Position numbers and translations under genes: made by a program
In this document: positions 1 to 9,293 of the stretch, one piece after another
How the letters are laid out: each line of letters opens with the position of its first letter
How positions within the stretch are numbered: position 1 is the first letter of the stretch
Assembly (NCBI GenBank): GCA_031363945.1
Contig: JANLVJ010000055.1
Span: forward strand, 1 to 64,000
Length of the DNA stretch: 64,000 nucleotides
DNA from: JANLVJ01 sp031363945
GTDB taxonomy: Bacteria; Bacteroidota; Bacteroidia; Sphingobacteriales; Sphingobacteriaceae
Reading direction: 5' to 3'
Notes under the pieces: model-generated
Database searches by the model: none
Told to the model about the DNA's origin: nothing
The model's input: the letters and a program-made list of their open reading frames with translations, nothing else

Positions 1-1088
1 TCACTCAAATGGCCTAATACCAGGATATTATTAAAAATACCCGCTTCATCTCTTGCTCCTGCAAGAACAACCTGCTCAGGACGCAAACGATCTATGATCT
101 CCTGAATTACTTTTAATTGCCTGATATTCGTATCGCCACAAGTAGAAATGAACATTGAAAACAAATCACTTGGTCTTGAATGAAGCTGATGATAAGCAAG
201 CGCATCAAGCGGATCGTAAACCAGTACAAGTCGTCTAATCTTCTGATTGTTTATGACATTTGATAGCCAGACTGAATCTTGCTCTTTTTGTTCTGTAGCG
301 TCTAGAGGTTCTCTATTTTCACCTTCAACACTGTAGACTTCGCTTAACTGTTCACCTTTGGTCAGGGGGTAACAAGGCACCAAGCGGCCATTTGTCTTTT
401 TGTTTACTATTGTTCCTCTGAAAAAGGTATGATCAAGCGTTGCATCTTTTATATCATTATCATAAAAGTACTCTCTGTTTGTCAGGTTACTCAATTCAAA
501 TACCGAATTAAACGCATCCATGAAATCAACCGTAACTGGCTCAAGTTTTATCTTTTGAAGTTTAGATTGCGGGCGCTTATAAAATTTCTGCACTTCGTTT
601 TTTATATCGTCAACCAGTGGCGAAAGAAACGTTGAAATAAATTCAATGATTGTCAGGGCTTCACCAGGCTGTCCCAATGTGAAATAACGATATTCAAGAG
701 ATGAATTATCTCTAAAAACAATGATTTCTACATTTGCCTCATTTTGTAAGAGTATGTAGCCACTGTTCAGGGCCGTAGTAGCAAAATCCCTTTCTGTACT
801 AAAGCCGTAACTTAATGCAAACTCAGCAAGGTTTATCTGCGACTTATAGGCATCATATTCATTATCTGAAACTTTAGCTAGTTCAACTGGTACCGATTCA
901 AACCTGAATACAAGTTTATTTTCACCATTGAGGCTCAGGAAGGCATCGAAAACATGCCCTTCTTTATTTGTAAATCCTTTAATAAGGGCTGTCTCTTTTC
1001 CTGACAGCAGAAGTGCTTTCTCCTTCTCTGTGAGTTTAATTCCCAGAATCGTATCTGGTAATTGAATGAGTGATTGATCTGCTTTCAA
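1..1088 (-). CDS. DUF3945/Toprim-like protein of a conjugative element (partial, runs off left edge)
   Basis: An uninterrupted leftward frame of about 362 codons continues past base 1, so the C-terminus is missing. The early part (LSGKETALIKGF, then KLVFRF) resembles the DUF3945 repeat of Bacteroidetes mobile-element proteins. The last visible part (RLVLVYDPLDALAYHQL, then VVLAGARDE) resembles a Toprim fold, where the Asp-x-x-Asp strand would bind metal. Such proteins are commonly carried by Bacteroidetes conjugative elements and are thought to act in DNA processing; function here is inferred. There is no ATG. The likely start is TTG at 1088; a second in-frame TTG near 1113 would overlap the end of the upstream 87-residue gene. 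The two genes are probably co-transcribed leftward. The Toprim assignment is by eye and moderately sure. Confidence 0.6.
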   Translation of the reverse strand, partial: MKADQSLIQLPDTILGIKLTEKEKALLLSGKETALIKGFTNKEGHVFDAFLSLNGENKLVFRFESVPVELAKVSDNEYDAYKSQINLAEFALSYGFSTERDFATTALNSGYILLQNEANVEIIVFRDNSSLEYRYFTLGQPGEALTIIEFISTFLSPLVDDIKNEVQKFYKRPQSKLQKIKLEPVTVDFMDAFNSVFELSNLTNREYFYDNDIKDATLDHTFFRGTIVNKKTNGRLVPCYPLTKGEQLSEVYSVEGENREPLDATEQKEQDSVWLSNVINNQKIRRLVLVYDPLDALAYHQLHSRPSDLFSMFISTCGDTNIRQLKVIQEIIDRLRPEQVVLAGARDEAGIFNNILVLGHLS

Positions 1089-1095
1089 AGTACTA

Positions 1096-1359
1096 CTAGT
1101 TTTGGTCAAGTATGTAAGTAACGTATTTTTTCATTTTTACCTTAAACCCAATCTGCTCCAGAATTTTTGAGACATTTCCAGGTAAGTCGTTTGAAGTTTT
1201 ACCCTTCATGATCGCAGTCAGGGTATAATAATATATATTGTTTTTATCAGCCCAGTTTTTTAGATCATCGAGTGAAAAATCGTTAAAATGTTGATTTATG
1301 AGAGTTATGGCTTCTTTATAAGAGTACTCTTTAATATTGCCTTCTAAAGGGGATTTCAT
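1096..1359 (-). CDS. Small HTH-like protein of unknown function
   Basis: An 87-residue protein of unrecognised family. Its middle (SLDDLKNWADKNNIYYYTL followed by IMKGKTSNDLPGNVSKILEQIGF) has the spacing of a lambda/XRE-type helix-turn-helix, with the recognition-helix and turn pattern seen in small repressors, so a DNA-binding role is possible but unproven. It lies directly upstream of, and almost touches, the Toprim-like gene and is divergent from the tra operon. That position would suit a regulator of transfer genes. No signal peptide or membrane segment is visible. Confidence 0.5.
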   Translation of the reverse strand: MKSPLEGNIKEYSYKEAITLINQHFNDFSLDDLKNWADKNNIYYYTLTAIMKGKTSNDLPGNVSKILEQIGFKVKMKKYVTYILDQN

Positions 1360-1581
1360 ATTGAGAGATTTTATATGTTATTAATAGCTGATCAGTTTCT
1401 CCTGCCACTTGAGAACGTCTTTGTCGTTAATAAATACACGCTAAAGATAAAGATTCATAAGCATAATGCTGTAAATATACTAATATGCTATAATCAGTTT
1501 AACCAAAGATACGTTAAAAATATTAAAAAAAAATATTAAAATAAATTTGGTTATTCGGTTCTTGTTTTTTAATTTAGAATT
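1360..1581. promoter_or_regulatory. Divergent intergenic region upstream of the tra operon
   Basis: About 220 AT-rich bases separate the leftward small HTH-like gene from the rightward transfer operon, so promoters for both must lie here. A run of A residues around 1520-1540 and TTTGGTTATTCGG just before the GTG start are visible. I cannot assign a clear TTG/TAnnTTTG pair with confidence. Confidence 0.3.
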
Positions 1582-2367
1582 GTGAAGCAACTACGTTTTT
1601 TTATTAGCATTTTAAGTTTGACAACGGCTACTTTGGTGGTTTTAGTATCTCATGGCATGATAGAAATTACAGAGGTCTGGCAAAACGTGATTTCAGGTAA
1701 AGTTTTTAGTACCAGTTTGTATTTATATGAGTGGCTGTTCATAGTGTTTACAATAGTATTAATATGGCTTTTGAATTTTAATTCTCAGGAAGTAAGACTG
1801 CTTGATATCTGGTATGCATCATGTCTGAATCTGTTACCAAAAGGAAAAAATAGCTCTCACCTGAATCTGGTTTCGTCCGGTAGTATACCTGTATTTGGAA
1901 AAGTTCAACCACTCGATGAGCAGGAGATTTTAGCTTTCAGGCAAATGATTGAAGTAGAAAGAGGGCCTTCTATTTTGTTAAATGATGATTGGAAACAAGA
2001 ACTTGAACAAGCTGTGATAGAAAGAGATGAAAATGCTGTTATGGCTCTCAAAATACCTGCTAAAGAAACAGAAACATGGCTGGTAATGGATTTGGAAGAA
2101 GCATCGGGCACAGCGATTCCCAAAAATAAGAATCCGCTCAATCAGGATATTTCCATGCTTTTAAACGAACAGGAACATCTTGTTTTTAATATGTTAGATA
2201 TCAGGAATCAGGATGAAGAAGAAAATTTCATTCCACCTTCATTAAAAGTTGTATACCGTTCTAAAGAAAATACCAGGCCATCTATAGCTGAAACTCTTAA
2301 AAGCGCTTGGGAGAGTAAAGATGATAGTGCTTTTTATAGAAAATTAATAGAAGCATGTGATCAATAA
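1582..2367 (+). CDS. Two-pass membrane protein heading the tra operon, unknown function
   Basis: A 261-residue protein with a GTG start. Residues about 5-28 and 45-65 form two hydrophobic segments; the remaining 190 residues are a soluble, acidic tail. I do not recognise the family. It is the first rightward gene, 48 bases before the TraE-like gene and in the same direction as the whole transfer operon, so it may be an accessory inner-membrane part of the secretion machine or an element-specific cargo protein. The soluble tail is probably cytoplasmic if both ends are inside. Confidence 0.6.
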   Translation: MKQLRFFISILSLTTATLVVLVSHGMIEITEVWQNVISGKVFSTSLYLYEWLFIVFTIVLIWLLNFNSQEVRLLDIWYASCLNLLPKGKNSSHLNLVSSGSIPVFGKVQPLDEQEILAFRQMIEVERGPSILLNDDWKQELEQAVIERDENAVMALKIPAKETETWLVMDLEEASGTAIPKNKNPLNQDISMLLNEQEHLVFNMLDIRNQDEEENFIPPSLKVVYRSKENTRPSIAETLKSAWESKDDSAFYRKLIEACDQ

Positions 2368-2415
2368 AAAATTTAATAAACTATATATATTTATATAAGT
2401 ATTTAATATTTAGAC

Positions 2416-2766
2416 ATGATTTTTCACTATTTTTATCAGATAACTCAGGTATACAATGCCGGGTTAACATTTCCTGGCAGAATTCACCCTGTGTTAATTC
2501 AACTGATAGATATAATCAGTAGTTCAGGAACAACATTAAGCAAGTTGCAAAGTGTCTTTACCTGGGCGATGAAAATTTTAAATATCCTGGTTGTAATTGG
2601 AGCTATTTATGCAGGTGCCAATATTGCAAATTCAATGTTTGGCTTATCGGGAGATGATCATTTCTCGGGTAAGGGTAAAGGGAAATTACTCGCACTGATT
2701 TTTGGATTAATCGTTTGGTTTGGTATTCAGGTTATTATCGGAGATATTGGTAATGTGATGAAATAG
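2416..2766 (+). CDS. traE: TraE-like conjugation protein (DUF4134, VirB2-like candidate)
   Basis: A 116-residue small membrane protein with two hydrophobic helices (about residues 48-75 and 90-110) separated by a short polar loop containing GDDHFSGKGKGK. This layout, and its place directly before TraF and TraG, match the Bacteroidetes TraE family (DUF4134), which is usually compared with the VirB2 pilin. It is longer at the N-terminus than a minimal TraE, and the first 40 residues may be a leader. It ends 3 bases before traF, so translation is probably coupled. Confidence 0.65.
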   Translation: MIFHYFYQITQVYNAGLTFPGRIHPVLIQLIDIISSSGTTLSKLQSVFTWAMKILNILVVIGAIYAGANIANSMFGLSGDDHFSGKGKGKLLALIFGLIVWFGIQVIIGDIGNVMK

Positions 2767-2769
2767 CAT

Positions 2770-3090
2770 ATGTCAGTCTCTTATATAAGTTATCTGGGAA
2801 TTGAAAAAAAACCAGCTCTAAAAGGAATTCCCTTGACAGATCTATTACTGGCAGTAGTGTTGTTTGTGGCAATGCTCCTTTCAGGGGCTGTAATGCTAAT
2901 ATTTGGCCTTTATATACCTGCATGGTTTGGGTTTTCGGTACTCGTATTTGTCGCAAGTATTATTTTCTTAAAGACCAGGAGCCAAAAAGGCCAGCCTGCA
3001 TTTTTTCTTTCTTATTTCAGTTTTTTAGTTCTTCAACCCCGCAAACTTAAACCCGCATATGGCAAGCTCTGGCTTCAATCAAGAAGGTAA
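2770..3090 (+). CDS. traF: TraF-like conjugation protein (DUF4133, VirB3-like)
   Basis: A 106-residue protein opening with a short polar stretch (KKPALKGIPLTDLLLAV) that leads into two adjacent transmembrane helices at about residues 25-65, the hallmark of DUF4133/TraF and of VirB3 proteins. In other systems this protein sits in the inner membrane and associates with the VirB4 ATPase. The gene begins 3 bases after traE and its 3' end overlaps the start of traG by 32 bases, which supports a tight operon. Confidence 0.75.
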   Translation: MSVSYISYLGIEKKPALKGIPLTDLLLAVVLFVAMLLSGAVMLIFGLYIPAWFGFSVLVFVASIIFLKTRSQKGQPAFFLSYFSFLVLQPRKLKPAYGKLWLQSRR

Positions 3091-5560
3091 TTCAAAAGGA
3101 AATCGTAAAGAAAAGAATCTAGACGAATATTTTCCATTTGAATTTATCGATCAAAATGCTTTAATCCACAAAAATGGGGGAGTTTCAATAGGTTTTGAGT
3201 GTATTGAACAACCCAGAAGCGGGCAATTGTCAGCTGATTTATTTCTAAATCTTCATTATGCACTGATTCATGCCTTGTCAACTATGCCTGTTGGGGCTGT
3301 TTTTCAAAAGCTTGAGATATTTTATGAAGATACTTTTTCAATTCCCCCAAAAGGGAAAGGTTTTCTGGGAAAACGCTGGTTAAATCATTTTAATTACCGT
3401 GCTGTTATTTTGCATAAAAGCTATTTGTTTCTCTGCTTTCCAAACCCAAAACTTATAGCTGATCATCACGCAGGAAATACGTGGTTTGCCATGGGTAAGA
3501 GCATACTTCAGAATCCACATGAAAATCTGGAGAATAGAGTTGCAGAAGCTGATATGGCTGCCTCACGTTTTGTTAGCTCACTTTCTCTGGTATCTGAAAT
3601 TAAATTGAAACGATTAAATGAAGCTGAATTAGAACTGTTATGTTATCAGTATTTCAATCTTGAATTTACAAAAAAATCTGATTCACTCAATAATGCGATT
3701 TATAATGATATTAATTCCTGTATCCTGGGAAATAAAAAAATTCAAATAGTAAGTATGCTGGGACAACCTCCTGAAGCATATGTCAGTACACCTGATCGAA
3801 ATGGAATTGATAGCCCTATGCTCTCATCGCTGCTGATGGATATTCAGTTTCCGCACATTCTGGTTGAAACTATCAAAATTTGTGATACTGAAAAAGAATT
3901 GAACAAGCTTGACCTAATGCGTACCATGCTTCATTCATTTTCTAACCAGCAGGATCAAGATGGTGAAATTCAGCAAACTGGTTTGAAGGCCCTTAGCGCA
4001 GAAATCAGAAGCAAGCATTATGAACTTGTCAAACTTTCGGTCCAGGTACTGATTTATGATTCTGATGCAAATCTATTAAAGCAAAAGACTAATCAGGTTC
4101 TCAGCAATATGCTTTCAGTATGCCGGTCAAAAGCCTTTGTCGAAAATATTGACACAACAAATCTGTTTTTTAGCTGTCTGGGTGGAAATGCACTCGAAAA
4201 TTACCGTTGGATTTTAATGCCTGCCGTAAATGCAGCCTGTTACACAACTTTTCAATCTTTTGCTGGCCGGGATCTGTCAGGGCTGATTTTATGTAACCGA
4301 TATAAACAACCAGTATTCCTGAATTTTTGGAACATATCACTGGATAATAAAAACAAATTAATAATTGGGCCATCGGGATCTGGTAAGTCTTTTACCGTTA
4401 ATAGTTTCATCAGTCAGCATTACCATGAAGGTGATGATGTTATTATAATTGATATTGGCGGTTCGTATAAAGGTCTGTTTAGTATCTTAAGTGGGAAATA
4501 CTTTGAGTATAATCTCTTAAATCCCTTAACATTCAATCCTTTTCTTGTACCGTGGATCGCCGGGAAACCCCAACTGTCAATTGAGAAATTAAGTTTTCTT
4601 GTTTCTCTTATTTCAATACTCTGGAAGCAGACCGGACAGGAATTAATGAAAACTGAAAGATCTTTTCTCCAACAATACCTGACAGCTTATTACAACTATC
4701 TCGGTGATTCATCTCAACATATCTTATCCTTTGATCAAGGGAATTCAGGTTATAATAGGGGTGACACGCAGCAGGAATCAGCGTCAATGAATAGTTTCTA
4801 TCATTTTCTTGAAACCTGTATTGACGAAGTTCATGCCAGTGCAACTAAAAGTTATTTTGATTTAAAAAGCCTTCTGATCGTTTTAAAAGAATATACAGGA
4901 ATTGGTGCTTATGCATATTTACTAAATGCATCTGCTGAAATAGAAATTAGTGAACACCAGCTTTTATGTTTTGATCTGAATGGGATACGTGAAGATATAG
5001 TCTTGTTCCCGATAATTTCACTATTGATTATAGAGCTGGTTCTGGATAAAATCAGAAAATTTCCGCTCAGGCGCAAGCATATCTACATGGATGAAGCCTG
5101 GTCTATGTTAAAAGACGCATTGGGTGATTTTGTCATGAATATGTATCGTACGATTCGTAAATCTAATGGAGCAATCAGTATCATCACTCAGGGAATTGAT
5201 GAAATCGACCGTTCGCCAGTAGGAAAAGCAATCGTGCAAAATGCCGCAATCCGAGTTGTTCTTGATCATTCTTCGGCCCCCCAGCAATACGAGTTATTGC
5301 AGTTATCGCTCGGTATTACAGAACATGAAATGGATTTACTCAAAAGCCTGAGAAAAAATGATGTTGAAGGCTGGAGAGAGTTTTTTATAAAATTCGGTAA
5401 TGACTCTGAAGTGTTTTTACTGGATGCTCCACCAGAGGCTAGAATTGCATTTGATAGTCGTATTGAAGAGAGGGTAAAGCTTAATACAATGCGCACTCAA
5501 TATAATGGCAATATTGAGCTTGCAATTGATCAGTTAATTGAAAATACTAATAATTTCTAA
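3059..5560 (+). CDS. traG: TraG conjugation ATPase (VirB4 family)
   Basis: An 833-residue VirB4-type ATPase, the motor that energises assembly and substrate transfer of the type IV secretion apparatus at the inner membrane. The Walker A motif GPSGSGKS lies at residues 437-444, and the Walker B region HIYMDEAW has Asp-Glu at about 678-679. It is followed by the arginine-containing TQGIDEIDRS helicase-like segment. The length is as expected for Bacteroidetes TraG. The N-terminal 400 residues form the usual membrane/partner-binding half. The start at 3059 overlaps the traF end; later ATGs would remove conserved N-terminal sequence. This is the most secure marker of the conjugation operon. Confidence 0.93.
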   Translation: MASSGFNQEGNSKGNRKEKNLDEYFPFEFIDQNALIHKNGGVSIGFECIEQPRSGQLSADLFLNLHYALIHALSTMPVGAVFQKLEIFYEDTFSIPPKGKGFLGKRWLNHFNYRAVILHKSYLFLCFPNPKLIADHHAGNTWFAMGKSILQNPHENLENRVAEADMAASRFVSSLSLVSEIKLKRLNEAELELLCYQYFNLEFTKKSDSLNNAIYNDINSCILGNKKIQIVSMLGQPPEAYVSTPDRNGIDSPMLSSLLMDIQFPHILVETIKICDTEKELNKLDLMRTMLHSFSNQQDQDGEIQQTGLKALSAEIRSKHYELVKLSVQVLIYDSDANLLKQKTNQVLSNMLSVCRSKAFVENIDTTNLFFSCLGGNALENYRWILMPAVNAACYTTFQSFAGRDLSGLILCNRYKQPVFLNFWNISLDNKNKLIIGPSGSGKSFTVNSFISQHYHEGDDVIIIDIGGSYKGLFSILSGKYFEYNLLNPLTFNPFLVPWIAGKPQLSIEKLSFLVSLISILWKQTGQELMKTERSFLQQYLTAYYNYLGDSSQHILSFDQGNSGYNRGDTQQESASMNSFYHFLETCIDEVHASATKSYFDLKSLLIVLKEYTGIGAYAYLLNASAEIEISEHQLLCFDLNGIREDIVLFPIISLLIIELVLDKIRKFPLRRKHIYMDEAWSMLKDALGDFVMNMYRTIRKSNGAISIITQGIDEIDRSPVGKAIVQNAAIRVVLDHSSAPQQYELLQLSLGITEHEMDLLKSLRKNDVEGWREFFIKFGNDSEVFLLDAPPEARIAFDSRIEERVKLNTMRTQYNGNIELAIDQLIENTNNF

Positions 5561-5562
5561 TC

Positions 5563-6489
5563 ATGCTGATACTTGACTTACCCTTGCAGCATTCTTTTAC
5601 AGGTATGCTGGGAACAATTAGAAACGGTTGCCTGATACTAATACCTCTACTTTTTGCAATTAAGACTGGCTGGAGCCTGATTAAGGGTTTTACCGGAGAC
5701 CAGCATATTCATTACCAGGGGTTATTCGGGGCTATTTTACTTTGGCTTCTGGTAGCTTCTTATGGTGAGATAATGAGCTATCTGGACATTTTCTGTCAGG
5801 GAATAATAAATTTTGTAGAACCACCTGAAAAAGATCCTGTTCAGGCTGTTTCTGAAGCAATGTATTCGCGTAATGTACTTGAACTTACCAATGCCGCCGG
5901 AAATGTTCAAAAGGGGTTAAATGAAATTAGTCAGGGTAAAGTATTACAAGGTGCAGGAAGTACGGTTTCAAGTGTTGCAGGTTATTTTATAAAAAGTATA
6001 AAAGACGAGGGTACCGATTTTATCGCCGGCCTTTTAACAATTTTCGCTAGTATCGCCAGAATGGTTATTGAAACAGTAAGGGCTATTTTATTGAAATTTC
6101 TAATCGCTGTTGGGCCTATCGCCTTAAGTTTCTCAATAATTGATGGTTTTGGGCATCTATCACGTCATTGGTTTCAAAAACTTGTTTCTGTCTATTGCTG
6201 GTCACTTACGTTGAATATTCTTGATCATATTGTCATTGACTATTTTACCCAGATAGCCTTAGTTCCTGAAATAAAAATCCTTGCTGGTCAGACTTCGGTT
6301 GCCGATACGCCTTATTTTATGGATCAACTGATTGTCGGCGGTATGTATATGATGGTACCCTGGTTGACGAGTAGTTTTCTTGGAGGGGTTAATGCAGGTC
6401 AGTTTCTTGATAATAAAGTAAAGCTACTCAGTACAATGCTGAGCACAGTAGTTGGGTCAGCTAAAACTATGGTTGCTGGTAAATATTGA
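5563..6489 (+). CDS. traJ: TraJ-like conjugation membrane protein (VirB6/TrbL-like)
   Basis: A 308-residue polytopic membrane protein starting 2 bases after traG. Hydrophobic helices lie near residues 15-35, 50-70, 150-175, 180-200, 210-235 and 260-280. The segment LKFLIAVGPIALSFSIIDGF is typical of VirB6/TrbL channel proteins, and the protein sits where TraJ is found in Bacteroidetes operons. It would form part of the inner-membrane channel. A TraI (VirB5-like) gene, usually placed between traG and traJ, is missing here; a candidate lies at the end of the operon. Confidence 0.8.
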   Translation: MLILDLPLQHSFTGMLGTIRNGCLILIPLLFAIKTGWSLIKGFTGDQHIHYQGLFGAILLWLLVASYGEIMSYLDIFCQGIINFVEPPEKDPVQAVSEAMYSRNVLELTNAAGNVQKGLNEISQGKVLQGAGSTVSSVAGYFIKSIKDEGTDFIAGLLTIFASIARMVIETVRAILLKFLIAVGPIALSFSIIDGFGHLSRHWFQKLVSVYCWSLTLNILDHIVIDYFTQIALVPEIKILAGQTSVADTPYFMDQLIVGGMYMMVPWLTSSFLGGVNAGQFLDNKVKLLSTMLSTVVGSAKTMVAGKY

Positions 6490-6508
6490 TTTAACTCACA
6501 GGAAAGTT

Positions 6509-7168
6509 ATGGGACATATAAAATCATTTACTGAAGCATTTGATACATTAAAAAAGAGCTTTTTCTTCTTGCTCTGGGTATTGGTTTTTGTTGTTTTGAG
6601 TTGTTTTGGCATTGTGATCTACGTTTATCAAACGGCTGATCATAAGGTATATATCATAAGCCCTGATCAGACAATGAAAGCTGAGTCTGATTATAATCAT
6701 CAGGTTACTGTTTATGAAATAAGAAATCATATCAAGGCTTTTTGTTCAACCATTTTTGCCTGGGATAAGGATAATTACAATGCCAATATTGAATATGCTA
6801 TGAACTTGGTTGATCATGTAGATGGCCTGAAAATATTCAATACCTTTAAAGAGCATGAAGTATATGAAAATCTAGTTTCAACAAGTGCCAGGGTAACAAT
6901 TCATATCGATAGTATAATTGTCCAGATGCATACACTGCCCTATAAAGGAATATTCTATTTAACCCAATCATGGATTACGGCCGCAGGTACACAGCTTCAG
7001 GGTATTTCAGCAAGATTTGAAGTACTGCCAGTAACCAGAACAGATTTAAATCCCTTTGGATTATTGCTGCAGAAAATTGATTTCGTAGAATATAATCGTG
7101 AGCTGCACACTAATAATTCTCAGTTTAATCAATCTGTTTCTGAAAAAGATAGCAGTTTAAATAAATGA
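6509..7168 (+). CDS. traK: TraK-like conjugation protein (VirB8-like)
   Basis: A 219-residue bitopic protein: a short cytoplasmic N-terminus, one transmembrane helix at about residues 17-40, then a periplasmic domain. This is the VirB8/TraK architecture that nucleates assembly between the inner-membrane channel and the core complex. The frame is open from 6452, but ATG at 6509 is preceded by AGGAAAG and gives the expected TraK size, so I chose it. It starts about 20 bases after traJ ends. Family assignment rests on order, length and topology together. Confidence 0.75.
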   Translation: MGHIKSFTEAFDTLKKSFFFLLWVLVFVVLSCFGIVIYVYQTADHKVYIISPDQTMKAESDYNHQVTVYEIRNHIKAFCSTIFAWDKDNYNANIEYAMNLVDHVDGLKIFNTFKEHEVYENLVSTSARVTIHIDSIIVQMHTLPYKGIFYLTQSWITAAGTQLQGISARFEVLPVTRTDLNPFGLLLQKIDFVEYNRELHTNNSQFNQSVSEKDSSLNK

Positions 7169-7237
7169 AAACATTAAATTACAGTTACTTAGCCTTATGT
7201 AAATTGAAGATTTTGGAGCTGTGAATTAAAAATATAC

Positions 7238-8128
7238 ATGAAACTAGTCTTACTATCAATCACATCAATAATGGTTTGCGTATCATCTTCATTTTGCCAG
7301 ACCAGGATTTTGAATAAACAGACTTCAGCGACAGATACGATACAGGTTTCGATTTCACGTACGACTTATCTGGCTTTTCCGGCTGATATAGAGCTGGTAG
7401 ATATTGGTAATAAGGAATATACTTTTAAAGTAGAAAAGAATATTTTACTGCTAAAAAGTTTGAAAGCAGGGTCTCATCCAACAAATATGCTTGTCAAATT
7501 TGGACAGGAGCTTTTTACTGCCAGTTTAATTTATGCTGAAAATAATAACAGGAGTCTGTATGATTTTAGAAAGAAAAATTTTGAGAATGGTGCGACATTT
7601 ACAAGGAGAGTTAAAGTGGTTGATACATCTGGTTTCAACAGTGGTGCTGTAATTAGTTTGACAGCAGATACCGGGGTAACAGACTCACTTGTTTCACCTA
7701 AACGAGTTGCAGCGGTAAAAGCCCTGGCACCCCATTTTAAAACCTATGGAATTATTAAAAATTCCATAGCTTTTTTGTTGGGTAATATGGTTAGTGATGA
7801 CAAGTTTATGTATTTACAGTTCCAGGTAATTAATAAAAGTCATTTAAATTATTTGCTTGATTATGTCTCTTTTGAATATAAAAAGCATGGTAGCAAGGAT
7901 GTTTCTAAGGCTTTTGAACCTCTTTATACTCCAAGTACACGGGAAGTTTCTGCCCACAAAATTGAAACGCTGGTGTACGTGATTCCACTGTTTGCGTCAG
8001 GTTCTGATGGTCAGTTTACGGTAATATTTCGTGAATCCCTTGGCAATAGAAAGGCTCAGCTTCATATTCCAATGCGGGCAATAAAGTCAGCACTTGTATT
8101 TTCTCATGATATCATACTTTCACCATGA
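7238..8128 (+). CDS. traN: TraN-like conjugation protein (DUF4138, VirB9-like)
   Basis: A 296-residue secreted protein with a signal peptide ending near SSSFCQ at residue 21. The first mature segment has the pattern of DUF4138/TraN (a strand, then TTYLAFPADIELVDIG and LLLKSLKAG), and a late IETLVYVIPLF segment fits the family. In the periplasm it would act as the VirB9-like outer layer of the core complex. It overlaps the next gene by 4 bases (ATGA). The N-before-M order resembles the classical VirB9-VirB10 order rather than the usual Bacteroides M-N order. Confidence 0.8.
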   Translation: MKLVLLSITSIMVCVSSSFCQTRILNKQTSATDTIQVSISRTTYLAFPADIELVDIGNKEYTFKVEKNILLLKSLKAGSHPTNMLVKFGQELFTASLIYAENNNRSLYDFRKKNFENGATFTRRVKVVDTSGFNSGAVISLTADTGVTDSLVSPKRVAAVKALAPHFKTYGIIKNSIAFLLGNMVSDDKFMYLQFQVINKSHLNYLLDYVSFEYKKHGSKDVSKAFEPLYTPSTREVSAHKIETLVYVIPLFASGSDGQFTVIFRESLGNRKAQLHIPMRAIKSALVFSHDIILSP

Positions 8129-9282
8129 ATATACAGATGGGTTTTAACAGACAATTTCGAAAGCTTGGTATAATATTAAGTATTCCAGCTACTATACTTA
8201 TTTCAATGCTGGTCATACGCTTTATTAATCTTTCAGGACCTGCTGCGGTAAACGCTCCTGGAGCATTATTGCCGAATAATAGAATTGAACTTCAATCAAA
8301 ACCACAAAATTCAATTTCACAATTAACAGTAGAATTAGAGCAAAAACAAGAAGAAGAAAGGTCGAGACATAAACTGATAAGCCTTGATTTTCCCGGAGAT
8401 ATAGCTAATCCAAGCAAGAGCCTTATACATTCACCTGCGTTTACTAAGCAGTCAGGGTTAAGAAATATTAAAAATAGGGCCCATGATATCGGTTGGGATA
8501 CAATAGATAATTATAGCGACCAAAATAATTCAGACCTTGATCGTTCAAAATTACTCAGACAACAAGGCATCAATACGCATTCTTCAAATAGATTGGCAGG
8601 TCAAAAGGGCAGAACAGGATTCAGTCCGGTAACTGGAACCCAAGGTGCAACTTTCACTACTCTGTTAACTTCAAATGGAAAGCAGAATAATCTCATTCAT
8701 GAAATTAACACCAGATCTGAGCAAAAATTAAATGGTGTTTCGACAGGTTTTAATGGCTTCAGCAAGGAAGAAAACGGTAGTAACCCCGGTGTCTTCCCTG
8801 AGGGTATTATCGATTCTCATGCTAGCCCCGGGAATGTAAGTTTACAGATCAAAGCATTTGCATTAGGTGACCAGAAAATTCATCAGGGCTCTATTGTTAA
8901 GCTTAGAACCATGTCTGAGTATTCAATTAATGGGCGAAGAATTCTTCAAAACACGATTTTTTATGCTTTTGCAAGTTTCGGGAATGACCGGCTAATGCTT
9001 TATGTCAATAAAATCAAGGCGAACTCTTTAAGCTTTAACCTACATCTGGTTTGTTTTGATGATGATGAGAAAGAAGGTATTGCCATGATTACTGTTCGAA
9101 ATAAATGGGCAGAAACTGCAGAAACAGGTAAGAATTCAGCAGTAGATGAAGTTTCCTCAAGACTTCCAGTAGCATCTGGCATGCTTTCCCAGGTGGGGCA
9201 TAAATTATTTTCGACCAGTAGAAATGAAGAATATTTGTTGGCCGACGGGCTTGAATTGAGTTTTAAACAGCGCACAGATTAA
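8125..9282 (+). CDS. traM: TraM-like conjugation protein (VirB10-like)
   Basis: A 385-residue protein with an N-terminal transmembrane anchor (about residues 12-32), a long low-complexity polar linker, and a C-terminal domain. The last part contains VKLRTMSEYSINGRRI, NTIFYAFASFGNDRLML and HLVCFDDDEKEGIAM, the order of conserved blocks in the TraM C-terminal domain. VirB10-like proteins span the periplasm and sense ATP use. It starts inside the traN stop (ATGA overlap), so the two are translationally coupled. The linker is short compared with many TraM proteins. Confidence 0.82.
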   Translation: MNIQMGFNRQFRKLGIILSIPATILISMLVIRFINLSGPAAVNAPGALLPNNRIELQSKPQNSISQLTVELEQKQEEERSRHKLISLDFPGDIANPSKSLIHSPAFTKQSGLRNIKNRAHDIGWDTIDNYSDQNNSDLDRSKLLRQQGINTHSSNRLAGQKGRTGFSPVTGTQGATFTTLLTSNGKQNNLIHEINTRSEQKLNGVSTGFNGFSKEENGSNPGVFPEGIIDSHASPGNVSLQIKAFALGDQKIHQGSIVKLRTMSEYSINGRRILQNTIFYAFASFGNDRLMLYVNKIKANSLSFNLHLVCFDDDEKEGIAMITVRNKWAETAETGKNSAVDEVSSRLPVASGMLSQVGHKLFSTSRNEEYLLADGLELSFKQRTD

Positions 9283-9293
9283 AAAAGCCATAC

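Noticed and set aside
429..635. Rightward 68-residue frame at 429-635
   Set aside because: It lies opposite the Toprim-like gene, which is open over the full length and has recognisable domains; the small frame has no protein-like features.
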